DNA of 64,000 bases from Raphanus sativus (GCF_000801105.2 NC_079514.1:18950293-19014292); one strand, 5' to 3'; shown: positions 47,930 to 59,403, numbered from the stretch's first letter. Translations and numbers: made by a program. Notes: generated by a model not told the origin, from the sequence alone.

Positions 47930-49752
47930 GAATGACTCCACTGTTGTTCACCCCTCTTTCTTCTCTATTTCAGGTGAGACAGACGAGTATATGATATTTG
48001 GACCGATTAGTCTTACTGAACTTTTTCTTTGGATTTTATTTTGGGCTCTGGGTGAGTGTAATTGGGTATATAGGCTTTTATAATACAATATTTTTGTTGA
48101 TGGCACACTGTTCTCTGGATAAGAGATGACGGGTGTCATAGTTGAAAATAGACGTCTCAACAGCAAGGTTAATTTTCTCCTCAAGCATGAGTTTCACTGA
48201 AGTTCTTGAATCTAAAAAGAAGCTAGAAACCAACATCTGTAAATCTGTCTCCTTATCTTTTGCAGATGTTGTAGCGGCAATGAAGATCTAAACGAGCACA
48301 AGGACTGTAAGCAGTAATTTACACACAACTACGTAGTACTTTTACTTCTCATCATACCTGCCTCTCTAATCATTTTCTCAACAAATATGTTTTTCCCTCT
48401 CGAGATATTTTATGCAGTGACATTGATAGTACTGTGTTTATATGTAATACGTGAGCACGAGGAAAGAGTTTGGTGCTTGTACGTATTCAATATTTTGCGC
48501 AAATGCCACAAAACAACTTAATGGCCATAGATCATACAAGAAGATCAACAGCATCTTCAAGGTAACTTCACATTGATGCAGATGTTTTGTCGCATATATT
48601 ACGAAAGATTAGGATTTCTGGCACTTGCGTTTGCGAGTAAAAATCGAGTGGTATGACTTCAAATTTCGGTCGCAATCGGATTCAATAAATGGTTATGAAT
48701 GATGGATAAGTAAATGAATTGTATTTGCTGGTTCGAGATATTTCCTATAGTTGTTATGAAATTGAATTCTCTTTGTTGTTGTTGTCCATTCTTGTTAGAC
48801 ATCGTTGTCTTTGTCCACGTTTCTTTACTTTGACGTCAGGTAAAACAGTGAAAGCACTTGCCGCGTGGGGCCTCTGTTTTTGGTATTAGGCATAATCTTT
48901 TGCTCTTTTTGGTATATTCTTTTCTTTCTCTTGTAACAATTGTATATCGTAAAATAGTTATCATTTATGGTGTGGACGGTGTATACTAACAGTCAAATCG
49001 GGTTGAGTCTCACTTGAGTTACAACTTATACAACTCCTATGACTATCATGGTTCGATTTCGTAAAAAAGAATTATTAGAAAAGGATGTAATAAAAACTAA
49101 CGGTCGAAACTCACTTCAGTCGAATCTTTCAAGCAATAGTTTCAGACAGAACATCAACAACTGGATTGAAAACGAGTTCGCGTCAGATTATTACTATGCT
49201 TTTTTGATAAAAGAGGAGTTTTCAAAAGTTGAAATGATTCTTTCATTGAGACTTTTTGCTTTCACGGTTTCACCATTGTCCGTTGATTCTCCTCCACCCG
49301 AAAATGGAACGGGTTTATCGATGACCCATACATTATTAGGCTTTGTGATGTGGAGCTGACACTAACCAAATAATCAAACATATAATAAACTAACATCTCA
49401 ATATATGTTTTAGAGAAATAAAATATAATAACAGTACTACACAAAGCTTGAATTTGTAGCTCATTGGTGTATTAAATGTAATTACTCTACATTAAACCGA
49501 TATTTGAAATTTAGTTGGTTGTGTGAATTACCAAATATAAAATTATTAAACAGAACAATTTTGTTAAGTACTATCTTCATAAGTACTGGTTATTTTCAAA
49601 TCTAAAAAAAACAATAAATCGGATAAAATGAAAGGTGCATAAGTAATATTTTATGTACTGCATGAGCAAGTCCTAAGTTGACGTATGGAACACTTCACTT
49701 CAATACATTTTTGTTGTTTAACATTTGATAATATATTGATGTTCTATCTACT
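47930..49752. other. Spacer, no supported gene
   Basis: Frames such as 49039-49359 (+) lack recognisable domains or splice context. No repeat structure resolved. Confidence 0.35.
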
Positions 49753-49796
49753 AACTCATGCCATCCTTGGAAAAAGAAAAAAAAAACTCGTGCCAT
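49753..49796 (+). repeat. Micro-insertion flanked by 12-bp direct repeats
   Basis: AACTCATGCCAT (49753-49764) and AACTCGTGCCAT (49785-49796), one mismatch, flank CCTTGG plus an A-rich tail (49765-49784). Confidence 0.6.
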
Positions 49797-49843
49797 TTTC
49801 TCGTTAAACCCTTTTATTTGTTTTGCTGTTATTATGCTGTTTT

Positions 49844-49884
49844 AAACCTTGCTAATCTTTTTTTTTAACACCAAACCTTGCTAA
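49844..49884 (-). repeat. Micro-insertion with perfect 12-bp direct repeats
   Basis: AAACCTTGCTAA at 49844-49855 and 49873-49884 flanks TCTTTTTTTTTAACACC, i.e. GGTGTT plus poly(A) on the minus strand. The next base begins the target duplication of the hAT MITE. Confidence 0.72.
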
Positions 49885-50593
49885 CCTAAGACTAGGGCTG
49901 GGCATTTTATCCGTTAAATTTGATTCGATTCGTTATCCGTTGCTATTCGATTCGAAAATTCCGAATATCCGTAAGCTTTCGAAGCAAAGCAAATACTAAA
50001 ATTCAATATCCGTCAAAATCGAAGCAAATCACAAATATTAAAATTTTGGGAAGCGAATATCCGATCCGATCCGTCAATATATAAATACATGTATATTTTG
50101 ATTATATTTAAAGTTTTAAATGTATAAAATTATATAATTATTATTCTAATATATTATTTGATAGATTCTATTCATATTATTATTTATATAAAAGTATTAC
50201 ATAAAAGGAAGAGAAAATATTTACGATAATTATAATTTTTTTTTAAGTTTTGTGTTATTATAATTTTAACTAAGTTTAAAAATTTACAAAATATGAAGAT
50301 TCATTGCTTTTTTTAATTTTTATCTTTTATATCATGCAAAAAATATATTTTACAAAACAAATTTGTATCAAATTTTTAAGATTATTTGTATTAATCAAAA
50401 CAAATGAGAGATCCGTAAGTATCCGCGAATATCCGCAAATATCTATTTATTTTCCGGATATCCGTTTTTCCGAATATCCGTATTTTTCCGAAGCAAAGCA
50501 AATCGAAAAATCAGATATCCGTAACATTCGAAGCAAATCACAAATACCTTCAAAAACCCGAATATCCGATCCGTGCCCAGGCCTACCTAAGAC
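49885..50593. mobile_element. hAT MITE (693 bp) with 8-bp target duplication
   Basis: Element 49893-50585 with termini TAGGGCTGGGCA and, on the other strand, TAGGCCTGGGCA, flanked by perfect CCTAAGAC (49885-49892, 50586-50593). Subterminal regions are dense in CCGAATATCCG/ATCCGATCCG and CGAAGCAAA motifs, as expected for transposase-binding subterminal repeats of hAT elements. No coding capacity. Confidence 0.92.
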
Positions 50594-50878
50594 CATGAGT
50601 TTGCGACCTATAGATGAGTTCGTTTAACCAAAATTAAGACAAAAAGTAGTCTATTAAAGTGGTGACAGGTTAAGTTAATTTTATAATATCAACTTTTTAT
50701 CAAACAATTGGATATACCGTTGAGAATGATGCACATTGACTACTCGTTGACTACACGTTGCAAATGTCGAAACCTCTCTCTCTCTCCCCCTTTAAATATG
50801 TATCTCACTCTTTGCTTCTTAGCTACATTTACATTTTCTCAGTCTCACAAATCAAACAAAAGAGAGAGGCACACAGCT

Positions 50879-51175
50879 ATGAACCGACAGAGTTTGAAGA
50901 GATTTCAGTTCCGTAGATGGGGAAAACGAATCGGAAGCTCAACCACGACGGCCTCAACTAAGCTAGGAAACGCAGAGGAAAGAACAATTGTGGCGTTTGC
51001 GTTCTCATCATCATGTTTTGGGAAACCTCCTCGCGTTCTCGTGAAGCAGTTTGTTTGGAGGTTGAAATCGCGTTTGAGACTGTCGAGGAAGATTGATAAT
51101 CATAATATTCAGTGCAGCTACGATCTCCGGAGCTATCATCTGAATTTCGACGACGGTTGGTCCCGTCGACGATAG
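50879..51175 (+). CDS. Small conserved plant protein of unknown function (98 aa)
   Basis: Single-exon frame from ATG 50879 to TAG 51175. It is basic at the N terminus (MNRQSLKRFQFRRWGKR), has KPPRVLVKQFVWRLKSRLRL in the middle and ends YDLRSYHLNFDDG plus a short basic tail. A closing YSYDLxSYxLNFDDG block is familiar from small plant proteins whose role is not known to me. Upstream a CT-rich patch (50772-50790) is followed by TTTAAATATG (50791-50800), a plausible TATA element about 85 bp before the ATG. The frame also runs on upstream to 50708 in non-coding-looking sequence; the ATG at 50879 fits the conserved start. No frame damage. Confidence 0.75.
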   Translation: MNRQSLKRFQFRRWGKRIGSSTTTASTKLGNAEERTIVAFAFSSSCFGKPPRVLVKQFVWRLKSRLRLSRKIDNHNIQCSYDLRSYHLNFDDGWSRRR

Positions 51176-51421
51176 TTTTAATTTCTATGGATATATTATA
51201 TTTATGTATCTTTATCTATGGATATTGTCTTGTTTTGTACATATTAAAAGTCCCAATCTAAAAACACTTTGGTTATCTTCGTGTTTAGTTTTCGCACGGA
51301 AGAAAATTGCAAGATCATTTTTGTTCATAGGCTTTTTATTTTTATTTTGGTTCAGATCCATATGCTTTGTATATTGTGTCGAATATACGGAAAACATATC
51401 TTAGAAAGATACCGATGTTTT

Positions 51422-51460
51422 ATGTTTGTTTCTTCTTTAAAAAAAAATGTTTGTTTCTTC
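51422..51460 (+). repeat. Micro-insertion with perfect 14-bp direct repeats
   Basis: ATGTTTGTTTCTTC at 51422-51435 and 51447-51460 flanks only TTTAAAAAAAA (51436-51446). Confidence 0.72.
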
Positions 51461-51747
51461 AAATTAAAAGTTTTAGATTTTCATTTAGTTTTGTGCACAT
51501 ATAAATGTCGAATTTCAATGTAAATTTGATGTTTTATTTCTTAGGTTTCACGTACCCCTCAAAGTAAATGTAGGGAGGTTATCTTTGTACACAAAAATGG
51601 AGAGAGAGTCAATTAGTGCACAACTACAGATATATTAATACAAGAAATGTTATATTTGGTATTACAAATTTATAAATTGTGTTATGAAACGTGTAAAAAA
51701 TCCTAAAACATACAACTACAAGAGAAAGATGGCGTAAATTTGACCTT

Positions 51748-51789
51748 AATCTTGTTACTTTTTTTTTTTGGCATCGAATCTTGTTACTT
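51748..51789 (-). repeat. Micro-insertion with perfect 13-bp direct repeats
   Basis: AATCTTGTTACTT at 51748-51760 and 51777-51789 flanks TTTTTTTTTGGCATCG, i.e. CGATGCC plus poly(A) on the minus strand. It could alternatively be the tail of the adjacent LINE, but the repeat lies on both sides of the tail itself rather than at both ends of the LINE. Confidence 0.68.
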
Positions 51790-51835
51790 ATGACTTGTTT
51801 ATCAGTTATTTTGTTTTGGTCAACTAAACTTGCAT

Positions 51836-54800
51836 TTAAATGGATAAAGACCGGCCCATTACACAAAGAAGATTCCTAAGAATAGATTTTGCTAAAAAGT
51901 CAGCTTGTCCATTCTTGGCCCGTGAAAGAAAGCAGAAAGATGATTCGACAAATAGAGATGAGAGAGTTTCGATATCTTTTAAAATACCATAGATCTCTTT
52001 CTCGAAGAGCTTGCCGTTGATTGCCCTGATCAGGGTTTGATTGTCGGAGTAAGTCCGGAGGAGGGAGACTTTTGAAGCTGTAGCGTCCTGAAGAGCGGTT
52101 CGGATTGCTAGCGCCTCAGCTGCCAGTGGAGAGGCGACATTACGATGGATTCTAGCCCCTTGCATGATCCTGTAGCTTGGAGGTCCGGCGTCGATCCACG
52201 CGAGTCCTGTTGTTTGTGACTTCTTGTCCCAGGCTGCGTCAGTCTTGATGATCGTAGTCCCGATCGGCGGAGGCAGAGGAGACCCTAGGTGAGGTAAGAC
52301 AAAGTTCGATCCTTGTGTCGTTGTTGAGCTTTCCTTTTTGTGCGATTGAGCTTGACTCCATTCTCTTGCTAGCTTGATTACTCTAATAGCTGTCTCTTCC
52401 ACAGTGTAGCTCCGTTGTTCGAAGATAACCACATTCCTAGCAGTCCAGAGCGCCCAAAGGATCAACGGAAGGATTGGAGTTGTTACTCCTAGTGGTGAGA
52501 GGCATCGGTTATTTCTGAAGGCGACCAGTGCAGAGGCAACATCTCGGAGGATTGCGATGTCTATCAGTTGCTTCAGTTGAATGTAGTCCCACACCTTCAT
52601 AGCAAACTCACACGTGAAGAAAATGTGAGTCTCCGTTTCTATTTGTCCACATCTGATGCATTTTACTTCTTGAGTAACACCTCTACTTTGCAGGTTTGCT
52701 CCAAGTGGTATCGCTTTTTGGATAGTAGTCCACAAGAAGGTCTTCATCTTGGGAGAGAAGGCTCCGTTCCAGACGTCTTTTATCCAGTTGAAGTCACTCT
52801 GGTTACTTGCTGGCGTTGCGCTTGGGCCTTTGATAGAGTGGTATCCCGACTTGACACTATAGATACCATTTCGTGTCGGGTACCAGAAGTAACTGTCTTC
52901 TGCTCCTGAGATGCTCGGTTGGAGGCTCAGAATCATCGGAGCTAAGGCAGGGATGACTTCCTCAATTCGCTTGCGGTTACAGCTAAGCTCTGTAGTGAGC
53001 AAGTCAAATACTCTCAAATCGTTATCATCTTCAGTAGTAGTTCCACACGGTAATGTCCTCTGAGTTAGTGAGACCCATGAGTCTTTCCAGACCTTGGTTG
53101 ATCGACCATTGCCGATGACTTTTCCCATGTTTTGTTTCGGGAGGTCTCTGCCTAGTAGGATTCCCCTCCAACCGTGGGAGCAAGACATGGCAGTTGGTGT
53201 GTCCAGGAAGCTATTGTTCCTACAATATTTGCCGGTTAGTACTCTTGCCAGTAGACATGATGGATTGTTTAGGATTCTCCATGAAATCTTTGCGAGGAGG
53301 GCTAGGTTGAAGTCTTGAATTTCTCTGAAGCCTAGGCCCCCCCTCCGCTTTCTGCTTTGTCAATTTACTCCAAGCCACCCAACTCATTTTACGAATCTGA
53401 TCATCCTTGTCCCTCCAGAAACGAGTTAGGACTGATTGTATCCTTTTACATAGGCTTGCAGGGAGGAGAAAGCAAGACATGCTGTACGTGGGGATTGCTT
53501 GCAGGATGGACTTGAGCATTGTCAGTTTACCCGCCTTTGAGAGTCGCTTGGATGCTAGGCTTGAAGCCCTCTGTATGATCCTGTCGACGATGGCTGTGAA
53601 GAGATCTTTCTTTTTGCGCCCAAAGTGCTCGGGGAACCCTAGGTACTTGCCGTTTCCCCCCTCTTTACTTATTCCAAGGATACTCTTTGCTGTTGATCTT
53701 TTTTCCTGAGAGGTCTTCTTTGAGAACATAATTGATGACTTTGATGTATTGATTTTCTGACCCGATGCTTGTTCATACTCCTTGAGGATTAGGGCTAAGG
53801 TGGAGCAGCTCTCTGGACTTGATTGGCAAAAGAACATGGTGTTGTCTGCGAAGAGGAGGTGGCTGACTCCCGGGCTTCCTCTGGCTACTCTGATCCCTTG
53901 GAGAGAGCTGTTTGCTTCTGCTTCCTTGCACAGTCCTGTCAAGACCTCGCTACAGAGGATGAAAACATAGGGAGACAATGGGTCTCCCTGCCTGATTCCC
54001 CGGTAAGGCTTCACATCCCCATAGACACCATCATTAATTAAAAATGAGTAGAATACCGTAGTGATGCATTGTAGGATCATCTCTGAGAACTTTTCATGAA
54101 AGCCTTAGGAGGACCACTTTAATAAAATCCCACTCCATTCTGTCGTAGGCCTTGCTCATGTCGGTCTTCACTGCCATGGAGCACTTTTTCTCCGCCATAG
54201 ATAGCTTTAAGTAGTGTAGTGTTTCGTGAGTTATTAGCACATTATCCGCTATTGCTCTTCCTGGTATGAATGCTGATTGGTTTTCTGAAATAACATAGGG
54301 GAGCACTTGCTTGAGGCGGATAGAGAGCACCTTAGAGATAATTTTGTAGAACACGTTACACAGAGCAATAGGTCGGTAGTCTGCAACACTTTTAGCTCCT
54401 GTGGTTTTAGGTATAAGCCTGACATGCGTGGTGTTTAGTGAACTTGGCAGGTGCCCTGAGGAGAAGATAGACTGGATTTCCTGCACCACTGATGCTCCGA
54501 CGACGTCCCAGTTTGCTTGGAAGAAGCTTGCAGAAAACCCATCTGGACCAGGAGCCTTGTCGGGGTGAATTTCGAACAGAGCTGCTCGTATCTCCTCTGC
54601 AGAGGGGTCTTTTATCAGTTCCTGATTCATCAAGGGGGAGACTCGTTCTTGCAGCGCTCTCTGTATAATGTGGCTTTTCTCTGAAGGGACTGAGGTAAAT
54701 AAATCCTGATAGTAGTCACAAATAACCTCTGAGATTTGCTTTTCCTCATAGATAGGTTGTCCATCTTTATTCTCGATAACAGAGAGTTTGTTTCGTGCCC

Positions 54801-56480
54801 TACGACCTTTAGTAACTGCGTGGAAGTACCCCGTGTTAGAATCTCCTAGGGCAAGCCATAATTGCCGGCTTCTTTGTTTCCAAAACTCCTCCTCCGCCTT
54901 GTATACTTTTAGAAGCTTCCCATTTAGTTCGTAGATGATAGAATCGTTTGAGGTGGTTGATGACATAGCAGAGTCGAGTTGTTCCTTTAGTGTGTCTACT
55001 GTCTTCATACTGTTTTCTTGGAACTTTCTGCACCACCTGATAATCGCTCTTCGGCACATAGATAGTCTAGTTTCAACGTCTAGGTGGGAGAACTGTCCCC
55101 ATATATCAGATATGATCGTCTTAACCTCTGTGTTATCTCTTAGTCTCCTATCAAATCTAAAAATTTGGTTTCCTTTTCCTCTTGTAGGATCCAAAACCGA
55201 GAGGAGGGGCCTATGATCTGAGCCTTCGTACCGAAGATAGTGACTTCTACAGGAGGGAATACATCTGCCCAGTTGATGTTTCCCATTGCCCTGTCAAGCC
55301 GGCAGTGAACGAGGTGGTTGCCTCTTTTTCCTCTCCAGGACAAGAAGTCACTCGTGTGCTTTATATCGAAGAGGTCATTTCTGGAGATGAAGGTCCTGAA
55401 AGCCCCAAAGGTACCCTCTGCTCTCTCAACTCCTCCTGATTTCTCCCCATTATCGATGATGTCGTTGAAGTCCCCTGCGAGGAACCATGGCTCATCTGAG
55501 GCAGGCGCTAGATTACTGATTTGATTCCACACTTCCTGTCGTTTTAAATGCTAAGGTGCTCCATAGACGAATGTGGCTTGGAACGATATGCCCTTGTGGA
55601 GAATCTTTGCATCTATGAAGTTATCAGAGGCGGAGATAATAGAGACCGTTAGTTCCTTCTTCCATCCTAGGTAAAGGCCTCCTCCTCCTGCAGAGTGTGG
55701 TGGTACTATGTAGTGGTGGTCTAGTTGCATACATTCCAGTTCTTTAAGTACCATACTCTCTTGATTTTTCGTTTCCATTAGGAACACTAGATCAGGGTAG
55801 TTTACTTTTCGAAACTCCCTTAGATGCTGGACTGTTTGGGGGTTTCCTAACCCACAACAGTTCCAGCTCACCACGACTAAGGAGCCGGGGGAGGGGATCT
55901 GTGAAAATCCTTCTGCTTCTTGTTGGTAGGAGGGATAATCACCGTATTAGGTTGTACTGAGGAGGAAGATGCCGTGCCGGTATTAGCTTTAGATGAAAGG
56001 GAGGTTTGACGTTTCTTAGTTGACTGAGATATAGCTGGGGAACGGTGTGTTGTAGCCAAGTTTCTCTTACGTGTACTAGCTCCTTTTAAAGCTCCAGGGC
56101 TTGTTACATAGGCGTTGAGCCTTGCTGGTTTTACTCTTCTTCTAGTCGATTGACCATCTTGTGTAATCCTTGCAGGGGCCTGATTGTTGGAGCTTTTGGA
56201 AATCTCAAGAGGAGGCTGGCTCTCTGAAATATTCTCCACAACAGGAGGGGGCAGACTTGGAGATTTCGATGCAGATTGAATTCTTCTTGTTGTTTCCTCC
56301 ATAAAGCCTTCTGTGTCTCCCTGTAGAACTCTCTATCTTCGAGCCACATTTTCAATAGGATCAGCGCAACTGAGGTATTGTGCAGTAACGTTTTGCAGCT
56401 CTTGCACAATATTTTCTTGCGTTTTATCCGCTTCTGTTGTCCTCTCAGTCACTGTAGGAGTCGAGATAAGAACTGATCAT
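51836..56480 (-). mobile_element. L1-type LINE, degenerate, cut at its 5' side
   Basis: Minus strand. The C-terminal part of ORF1 lies at 55877-56302 (basic, Ser/Pro-rich, ends HRSPPPAP). ORF2 starts at about 55874 with the AP-endonuclease (MVSWNCCGLGNPQTV; later FLAGDFNDI, LSWRGKRG). The reverse transcriptase spans about 53900-54700 (DKAPGPDGF, IPKT, YRPIALCNV, FIPGRAI, KTDMSKAYDRMEW, IRQGDPLSPY). The zinc-binding zf-RVT domain is at about 52580-52760 (CIRCGQIETETHIFFTCEF) and an RNase H at 51870-52250 (KTDAAWD, AEALAI, YSDNQ). A stop at about 55551 and frame breaks near 55150, 54085 and 53200 disable it. The RT active-site FADD reads FADN. The first gypsy LTR begins at 56481, so the 5' end is missing. 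Confidence 0.92.
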
Positions 56481-57031
56481 TGTTGGGCCCGAATATGGCC
56501 CGGGAGCTGATTATTCGATAATAAAAGATGATGATGGGCCGCGATAAGCCCATCGCGAGTTCGAAGTCTAAAGAGAGCTAAGCTGGAGCCGAAGGCTGAA
56601 AGCTAAGGATCCTAACTAAGGAGGTCACGACGAAGAGGAAGCTCACGTCACAACAAGAAGAAGCGCAGGACCCGGTCAAGGGGAAGCTGTTGCGGATTCC
56701 ATCTCAAGTGGAGAAAATCCCGGAGGTCAGTTGGAGACAACTTAGAGAAGTCCAAGGCTATAAAAGGAGAGAGTCGAAGACTAAGAAGAGGATCCCGATC
56801 CAACTCATATTTTTACTCAACATTCACCAAAACATTCTTATCATAATACTCTTGTAATTTTTATATTCATCGAGAGATACATCTTCTTGTAACCATTCTT
56901 TTATCACATTATCAATACAAATCCAATTCATTCTATAAGTTCTTACGGGATTCAGCCCACATTATCTTTCCCTAACCTTTCCTAAACATAAAACCTGATC
57001 TAAAATCTAGGTGTGAGTTTTACCCCTCACA
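56481..57031 (+). repeat. 5' LTR of the first Tat element
   Basis: 551 bp, TGTTGGGCCCGAATATGGCC ... CCCCTCACA. Related to but clearly diverged from the LTR at 62219-62789 (for example GGGCCGCGATAAGCCCAT against GGGCCGCGAAAGGCCCAT). Confidence 0.88.
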
Positions 57032-57032
57032 A

Positions 57033-57050
57033 TTGGCGCCGTCTGTGGGG
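57033..57050 (+). promoter_or_regulatory. Primer binding site of the first Tat element
   Basis: TTGGCGCCGTCTGTGGGG directly after the LTR. TGGCGCC-type sites are characteristic of Tat/Athila gypsy elements. The same motif recurs at 62791. Confidence 0.8.
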
Positions 57051-57084
57051 AAGAAACAATCGAATCCCTTACTCTAACTTAAGG

Positions 57085-59403
57085 ATGAACCCTACCGATC
57101 AGACAACAAACCCGTCTGACCTTAACCTCCTGATTCAGAGCGATGGCTCACTGAACGACGGAGGCTCTAGTCTCGTAATCACAGAGCCTCAACGTAGCGA
57201 CCACCGATCTGGGCAACAGCTTACGGCTGGCGCTCAAACGAGCCAAACTACAACCAGAGGAACTAACCCAAGATCATCGGGTGGAAACACTCCCGAGCTC
57301 CCGATCACCGAGAATCCTCAGCAGCAGGCCATCCCGAATCAAACGGAGGCTCAGCTCTCTGAGATCCGCCAGATGATGATACAATTAGTAGACAGAGCTC
57401 AGGAAAGTGAGCGCACGATGCATCAGCTGACTATACGTCAGCAACGATTCGAAGAGATAACTAGATCTGTAAACGCAACAACCCAACCACCGCAACGTCA
57501 AGCTCCGGAGGTCATTTTTCATGATCGATTAACCGATCCCTCATTTCCCCGAGCACGTTTAAACTTTTCCCCTGATAGCACTGTCCCGGAAGGACGCGGA
57601 TCTGCTTTCCAGACACCTCATACTGGAACAGCTCCCGTGTTTAATCCACCTAACGCCAGTGCTATGGGAAGTAACATAGCGACAACTAGTTCCACACCCG
57701 GCCAGGTTACTGACAGGAGTACTCGTTTACCTCCTCCGCCGCCTGATCCTAGGTCCGGAGCAGGAATATCCTTCCCATCTGGGGGCAGAGCGTCAGCTTC
57801 GGTTTATCAAACCAGAAGCTCAATCCCGAATGGGGACGGTTATCAAAGGATAGATTCCGATAACCCAAGAAATGGCGAGCGACTTAGCCCACCAACCGCA
57901 TGGGAGGATGAGCCAACTCGATTCCGTCAGGAACCTGCCCGTCGGGAACCTGCGAACGATCCAAACGTCCTTCCGTTTGAAGGACCTGAAGCTATCCGTA
58001 GATATATGGAGCGAACTCACACGGCTCTCCAGAAATTGGGAGCTCAAGTCCATAAAGCTACGAGCTCAGCTCCCGAAATCGATAGCTTGATCGAGGAAAC
58101 CCGTGGAACTCCATTCACGGACAGAATCGCCAGCTCTCACATAAGAGATACCCGAAAAATCAGAATTCCTGAGTATGATGGGACTTCCGACCCGAAAGCC
58201 TATTTGAGAGCTTTCCGATTGGCAATCGTTAAAGCCCATTTCACACAAGAAGAATGTGAAGCAGGTTACTGTAGGACATTCGCCGAAAATTTGGTCGGAA
58301 CAGCCCTTGAGTGGTTCTCCGGTCTCGAGCCAACCTCGATAGACAATTTCGATAAATTAACTAACGCCTTCATGAAGCAATACTCAACCCATATCCTGAA
58401 GCAAGCCTCTGAGGCCGACCTTTGGAAGGTCAGTCAAGGACTGGGAGACTCATTACGAGTCTACATTGAGAAATTCAGGGCAATAAGAACTAAGCTCTCG
58501 AATCCTAACAACCTAGTCGCCATCGAGGCCCTTAGGAGAGGTATGTTCTATAGATCGAAATTCTGGTCAGAACTAACACTCAATACTCCTCCAACTATCG
58601 ATGACGCTCTTCATAGAGCCACCAAATATATTACTTTGGAGGAGGAGACAGCTGCACTGGATAAACTCCACAAGAAACCTCAGAATCATTCGAAAGGTGA
58701 ATCCTCTGAGACTAAGGGACCTCATAAAAAGGGTAACCCTCGAAATAATCATACTCAGGGAGAACATTCCTACGCAATCAAGGAAGACAAGGAAGAGAAA
58801 CCTGTTGCAGCAGCAAACAAAACTCCCTGGTCAAAAGGCTTTGATAAAGGCAAACGTTGCTTTTATCACGATTGCGAAGGACACTCAACCGAGGAATGTT
58901 GGGACCTCCAACGCCAGCTGGCAGCTAAATTCGCAGCTGGAGAAATAAAGGGCGTGGACCTTAAAAAGCCATCACCTTATCAGAAAAGAGGCTCCAGGGA
59001 CACTTCCCCGAAACGCGAAAGGTCACCTGAGAAGGAGACCGATTCGCCACCCCCAGCTCCCAAGAAAAGAGTCGACATGATTCTTGGGAAATTCCCCCAA
59101 GGAAAAAGTTTACAAGTCGAAGCTCTCTTGAGCAAACCCTCCCCTCAATCGAGCCCCGACTCGAGGGTGGACTGTATCCTTGGAGGATCAGACATATGTC
59201 AAGACTCCGTCAATTCCATTAAGAATCACGTGCGGAAGGCTGTGTCTAACACTGGACCTAAGCCTCCTAACCCCGAGTCCAATACTAAGATTTCTTTCTG
59301 GGAAAGCGAGACCTCGAATCTTGACAGACCTCACGATGATGCGTTGATTGTCACCCTGAACATCGTAGGATACGAGGTTCCTAAGCTCATGATAGACACA
59401 TGA
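57085..59403 (+). CDS. Gag polyprotein of the first Tat element (runs into protease, stops at its active site)
   Basis: Open for 772 codons from MNPTDQTTNPSDLN to TGA at 59401. The upstream in-frame extension to 57013 overlaps LTR and primer site and is not used. The retrotransposon gag domain is at about residues 370-435 (DPKAYLRAFRLAIVKAHF, TALEWFSGLEP, MKQYSTHILKQASEADLW). A zinc knuckle variant (CFYHDCEGHSTEEC) lies at about residues 592-605. The last codons encode the start of the aspartic protease (LNIVGYEVPKLMIDT), and the stop takes the place of the Gly of the D-T-G triad. Ordinary codon use and no other break. Confidence 0.85.
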   Translation: MNPTDQTTNPSDLNLLIQSDGSLNDGGSSLVITEPQRSDHRSGQQLTAGAQTSQTTTRGTNPRSSGGNTPELPITENPQQQAIPNQTEAQLSEIRQMMIQLVDRAQESERTMHQLTIRQQRFEEITRSVNATTQPPQRQAPEVIFHDRLTDPSFPRARLNFSPDSTVPEGRGSAFQTPHTGTAPVFNPPNASAMGSNIATTSSTPGQVTDRSTRLPPPPPDPRSGAGISFPSGGRASASVYQTRSSIPNGDGYQRIDSDNPRNGERLSPPTAWEDEPTRFRQEPARREPANDPNVLPFEGPEAIRRYMERTHTALQKLGAQVHKATSSAPEIDSLIEETRGTPFTDRIASSHIRDTRKIRIPEYDGTSDPKAYLRAFRLAIVKAHFTQEECEAGYCRTFAENLVGTALEWFSGLEPTSIDNFDKLTNAFMKQYSTHILKQASEADLWKVSQGLGDSLRVYIEKFRAIRTKLSNPNNLVAIEALRRGMFYRSKFWSELTLNTPPTIDDALHRATKYITLEEETAALDKLHKKPQNHSKGESSETKGPHKKGNPRNNHTQGEHSYAIKEDKEEKPVAAANKTPWSKGFDKGKRCFYHDCEGHSTEECWDLQRQLAAKFAAGEIKGVDLKKPSPYQKRGSRDTSPKRERSPEKETDSPPPAPKKRVDMILGKFPQGKSLQVEALLSKPSPQSSPDSRVDCILGGSDICQDSVNSIKNHVRKAVSNTGPKPPNPESNTKISFWESETSNLDRPHDDALIVTLNIVGYEVPKLMIDT

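Larger units (their letters stand above)
51176..51835. other. 3' flank of the small gene and LINE tail region
   Basis: No gene. Holds two micro-insertions (51422-51460, 51748-51789). The 3' untranslated end of the LINE lies between about 51610 and 51835, its exact limit unresolved. Confidence 0.4.
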
